From Verrucomicrobiota bacterium (GTDB taxonomy: Bacteria > Verrucomicrobiota > Verrucomicrobiia > Opitutales > Opitutaceae): 5,786 nt of DNA. Made by a program: the position numbers and the translations under genes. Under the pieces are notes generated by a model, which ran no database searches, was not told the origin of the DNA, and saw only the letters and a program-made list of their open reading frames with translations. Within the stretch, counting starts at the first letter, position 1. Each line of letters opens with the position of its first letter. Shown one piece after another: positions 4,648 to 5,786 of this stretch. Location of the stretch: contig JAEXPQ010000248.1 of NCBI GenBank assembly GCA_023446735.1, positions 1-5,786 of the forward strand, in the 5' to 3' direction.

Positions 4648-5786
4648 CTAGTTCTTCCGCGGGTACAGCGGCTGGAGGTTGTCGCGACGGGTCCAGCCGG
4701 TCTGGCCGTTGGAGAAGAGCAGTTGGTCCCAACCGAGGAAGGACTTCCGCCACACGGCGATCGTGCCGGCGGCGAGCGGCTCGGTCTCCTGCTCGCCGGC
4801 CTCGGTGGGCACGCTGCGCAGATCCGTCGCCTTCCAGATGAGCACCGCGTCCGGGTGCGCGAGCGGACCGTAGGTGCGCAGCGCGGCGAGACCGGTGGCG
4901 AGCGCCAGCACGCCGGCCAGGGCGGCCAGGCCCGCCGCCCAGGGCAACCAACGGCGGGCCGGGAAATGCCGACCGAGCAGCACCGCGGCGAGCGCGAGCG
5001 CGATGAGGAACGCGCCGCCGATGACGCACTGCTGCCACTCGACGGGCGAGGCGCGGCGGGCCAGCGCGGCCAATCCGGTCCCGGCGGACAGGGCGGAGAA
5101 CTCGGGCTGCGTGAACTCGGCCCGCTCGAGGCCGAGGGCGAGGTGCCGGCGCACCGAGGGATCGCGGGGGGCGGCGAGGAAGGCCGTGCCCCACTGCGCC
5201 GCCGCCTCGGACCAGCGTCCCTGCTGGGCGATGGCGAGACCGAGGTTGTGGCGGACGCACCAGTCGGCCGGTGTCACGGTCAGTCCAGCACGCCAGGTGC
5301 TCTCGGCCGCGGCAAACTCGGCCTGGTTGTAGAACTCCTCCGGCGCTCCGGCGGCGTCGGCCCGCGGCGCTCCGGCGAGCAAGGCCAGGGCGAGCGCGGC
5401 GAGCGGCCAAAGATTGGACGGGCGCAGCAGCGCGAAGGGCGATTGGCGGCGCAACCGCGCCGTGGCCTGCGCGGCGGCGGCCCGGGCGGCCCAGTCGTAC
5501 GGCAGCGCCGGGGCGCGGCCGTAGAGGTGCGCATCGGCCTCGATCCAGAGTCGAACCCAGGCCGCGATGCGTTCGTCGTTCGCGCCGACGAGTTCGCGGC
5601 GCAGCGCGGCGGCGAGCAGTGCGGGCGACGGGGCGGCGTGGCCGGTGTCCCACGCGAGGGCGACGAGCTGCTGCCAGTTGCGCAAAGCCACGGAGCGCAC
5701 GGCGGAGTCGGGGGCGGCGCACACGGTGGCGAGGGCCTCGGGCAGTTCGGCGAGGGCGGCGCGTTGCTCGCGGCGCGGGTCGGTGA
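4648..5786 (-). CDS. BatD/BatE-like membrane protein with TPR and SH3-like regions (C-terminal part, 5' end outside window)
   Basis: The frame stays open to the window edge, so this is a partial gene. 378 residues are visible, counted from the first whole codon at 5784. Residues 1-110 are helical and Trp/Leu/Ala-rich (W-LW-EADAHLYG...LPYDW), resembling the cytoplasmic tail of BatD. A hydrophobic stretch ending in RADA (125-144) looks like a former BatE signal peptide or membrane segment. TPR-like helices follow: FYNQAEFAAAESTWRAGL (151-168) and a second, NLGLAIAQQGRWSEAAAQW (180-198), plus a partial third to ~220. Two membrane segments (253-270, 279-303) and a bacterial SH3-like domain (310-374, with SFLGWDQLLFSNGQTGWTRR) end the protein. 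Bat proteins accompany MoxR ATPases and VWA proteins in the envelope (aerotolerance or stress operons). The GTG at 5724 is probably not the true start because similarity continues through it. BatD-BatE fusion is my inference; a plain TPR/SH3 protein is the alternative. Confidence 0.75.
   Translation of the reverse strand, partial: TDPRREQRAALAELPEALATVCAAPDSAVRSVALRNWQQLVALAWDTGHAAPSPALLAAALRRELVGANDERIAAWVRLWIEADAHLYGRAPALPYDWAARAAAAQATARLRRQSPFALLRPSNLWPLAALALALLAGAPRADAAGAPEEFYNQAEFAAAESTWRAGLTVTPADWCVRHNLGLAIAQQGRWSEAAAQWGTAFLAAPRDPSVRRHLALGLERAEFTQPEFSALSAGTGLAALARRASPVEWQQCVIGGAFLIALALAAVLLGRHFPARRWLPWAAGLAALAGVLALATGLAALRTYGPLAHPDAVLIWKATDLRSVPTEAGEQETEPLAAGTIAVWRKSFLGWDQLLFSNGQTGWTRRDNLQPLYPRKN

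Noticed and set aside
3944..5722. Long minus-strand open frame (592 codons) overlapping the BatD/BatE-like and GNAT genes
   Set aside because: The product is mostly Arg/Ala/Pro low complexity, while the overlapping frames show real domains (TPR, SH3, GNAT motifs).

Overview
The window is very GC-rich. Frames open on both strands nearly everywhere, so I picked genes by protein-family motifs rather than by ORF length. Gene content and protein style suggest a Verrucomicrobiota bacterium, probably Opitutaceae-like: a BatD/BatE-like protein with TPR and SH3 regions, a ClpP with a tryptophan-glycine strand, and mostly non-Shine-Dalgarno starts. This placement is inference, because there is no rRNA or other marker gene here.

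Layout, left to right. At 1-86 there is a strong 13-bp GC hairpin, which is the likely terminator of clpP. Positions 87-743 (-) encode a complete ClpP protease subunit with an intact Ser-His-Asp triad and an odd Asp/Glu/Cys N-terminal run. Positions 849-1598 (-) encode a TPMT-type SAM methyltransferase behind an Ala/Lys/Pro-repeat N-terminus. Positions 1599-1925 are a divergent, G-rich spacer without a gene. Three co-directional genes follow: an MTAP/PNP-family phosphorylase of the 6-oxopurine type (1926-2609), a small YciI/muconolactone-isomerase-like protein (2632-2955) and a beta-hydroxyacid dehydrogenase (3020-3841). Positions 3842-4005 are a convergent spacer with interrupted inverted repeats. 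Positions 4006-4551 (-) encode a GNAT acetyltransferase, preceded by a hexanucleotide repeat. Positions 4648-5786 (-) hold the C-terminal part of a membrane protein resembling a BatD-BatE fusion, cut by the window edge.

The three plus-strand genes are spaced like an operon (22 and 64 nt), but I see no single pathway joining them. Phosphorolysis of (methylthio)purine nucleosides and NADPH-dependent reduction of an aldehyde or beta-hydroxyacid are both small-molecule salvage or detoxification chemistry. The two minus-strand pairs are likewise co-directional without an obvious shared pathway. I found no phage, transposase, CRISPR, tRNA or rRNA, and no convincing new multi-gene system. The most unusual points are the ClpP N-terminus, the histone-H1-like tail on the methyltransferase, the Asn in the phosphorylase specificity position, the pyrimidine-rich leaders in place of Shine-Dalgarno sites, and the repeat-like spacers around the GNAT gene.
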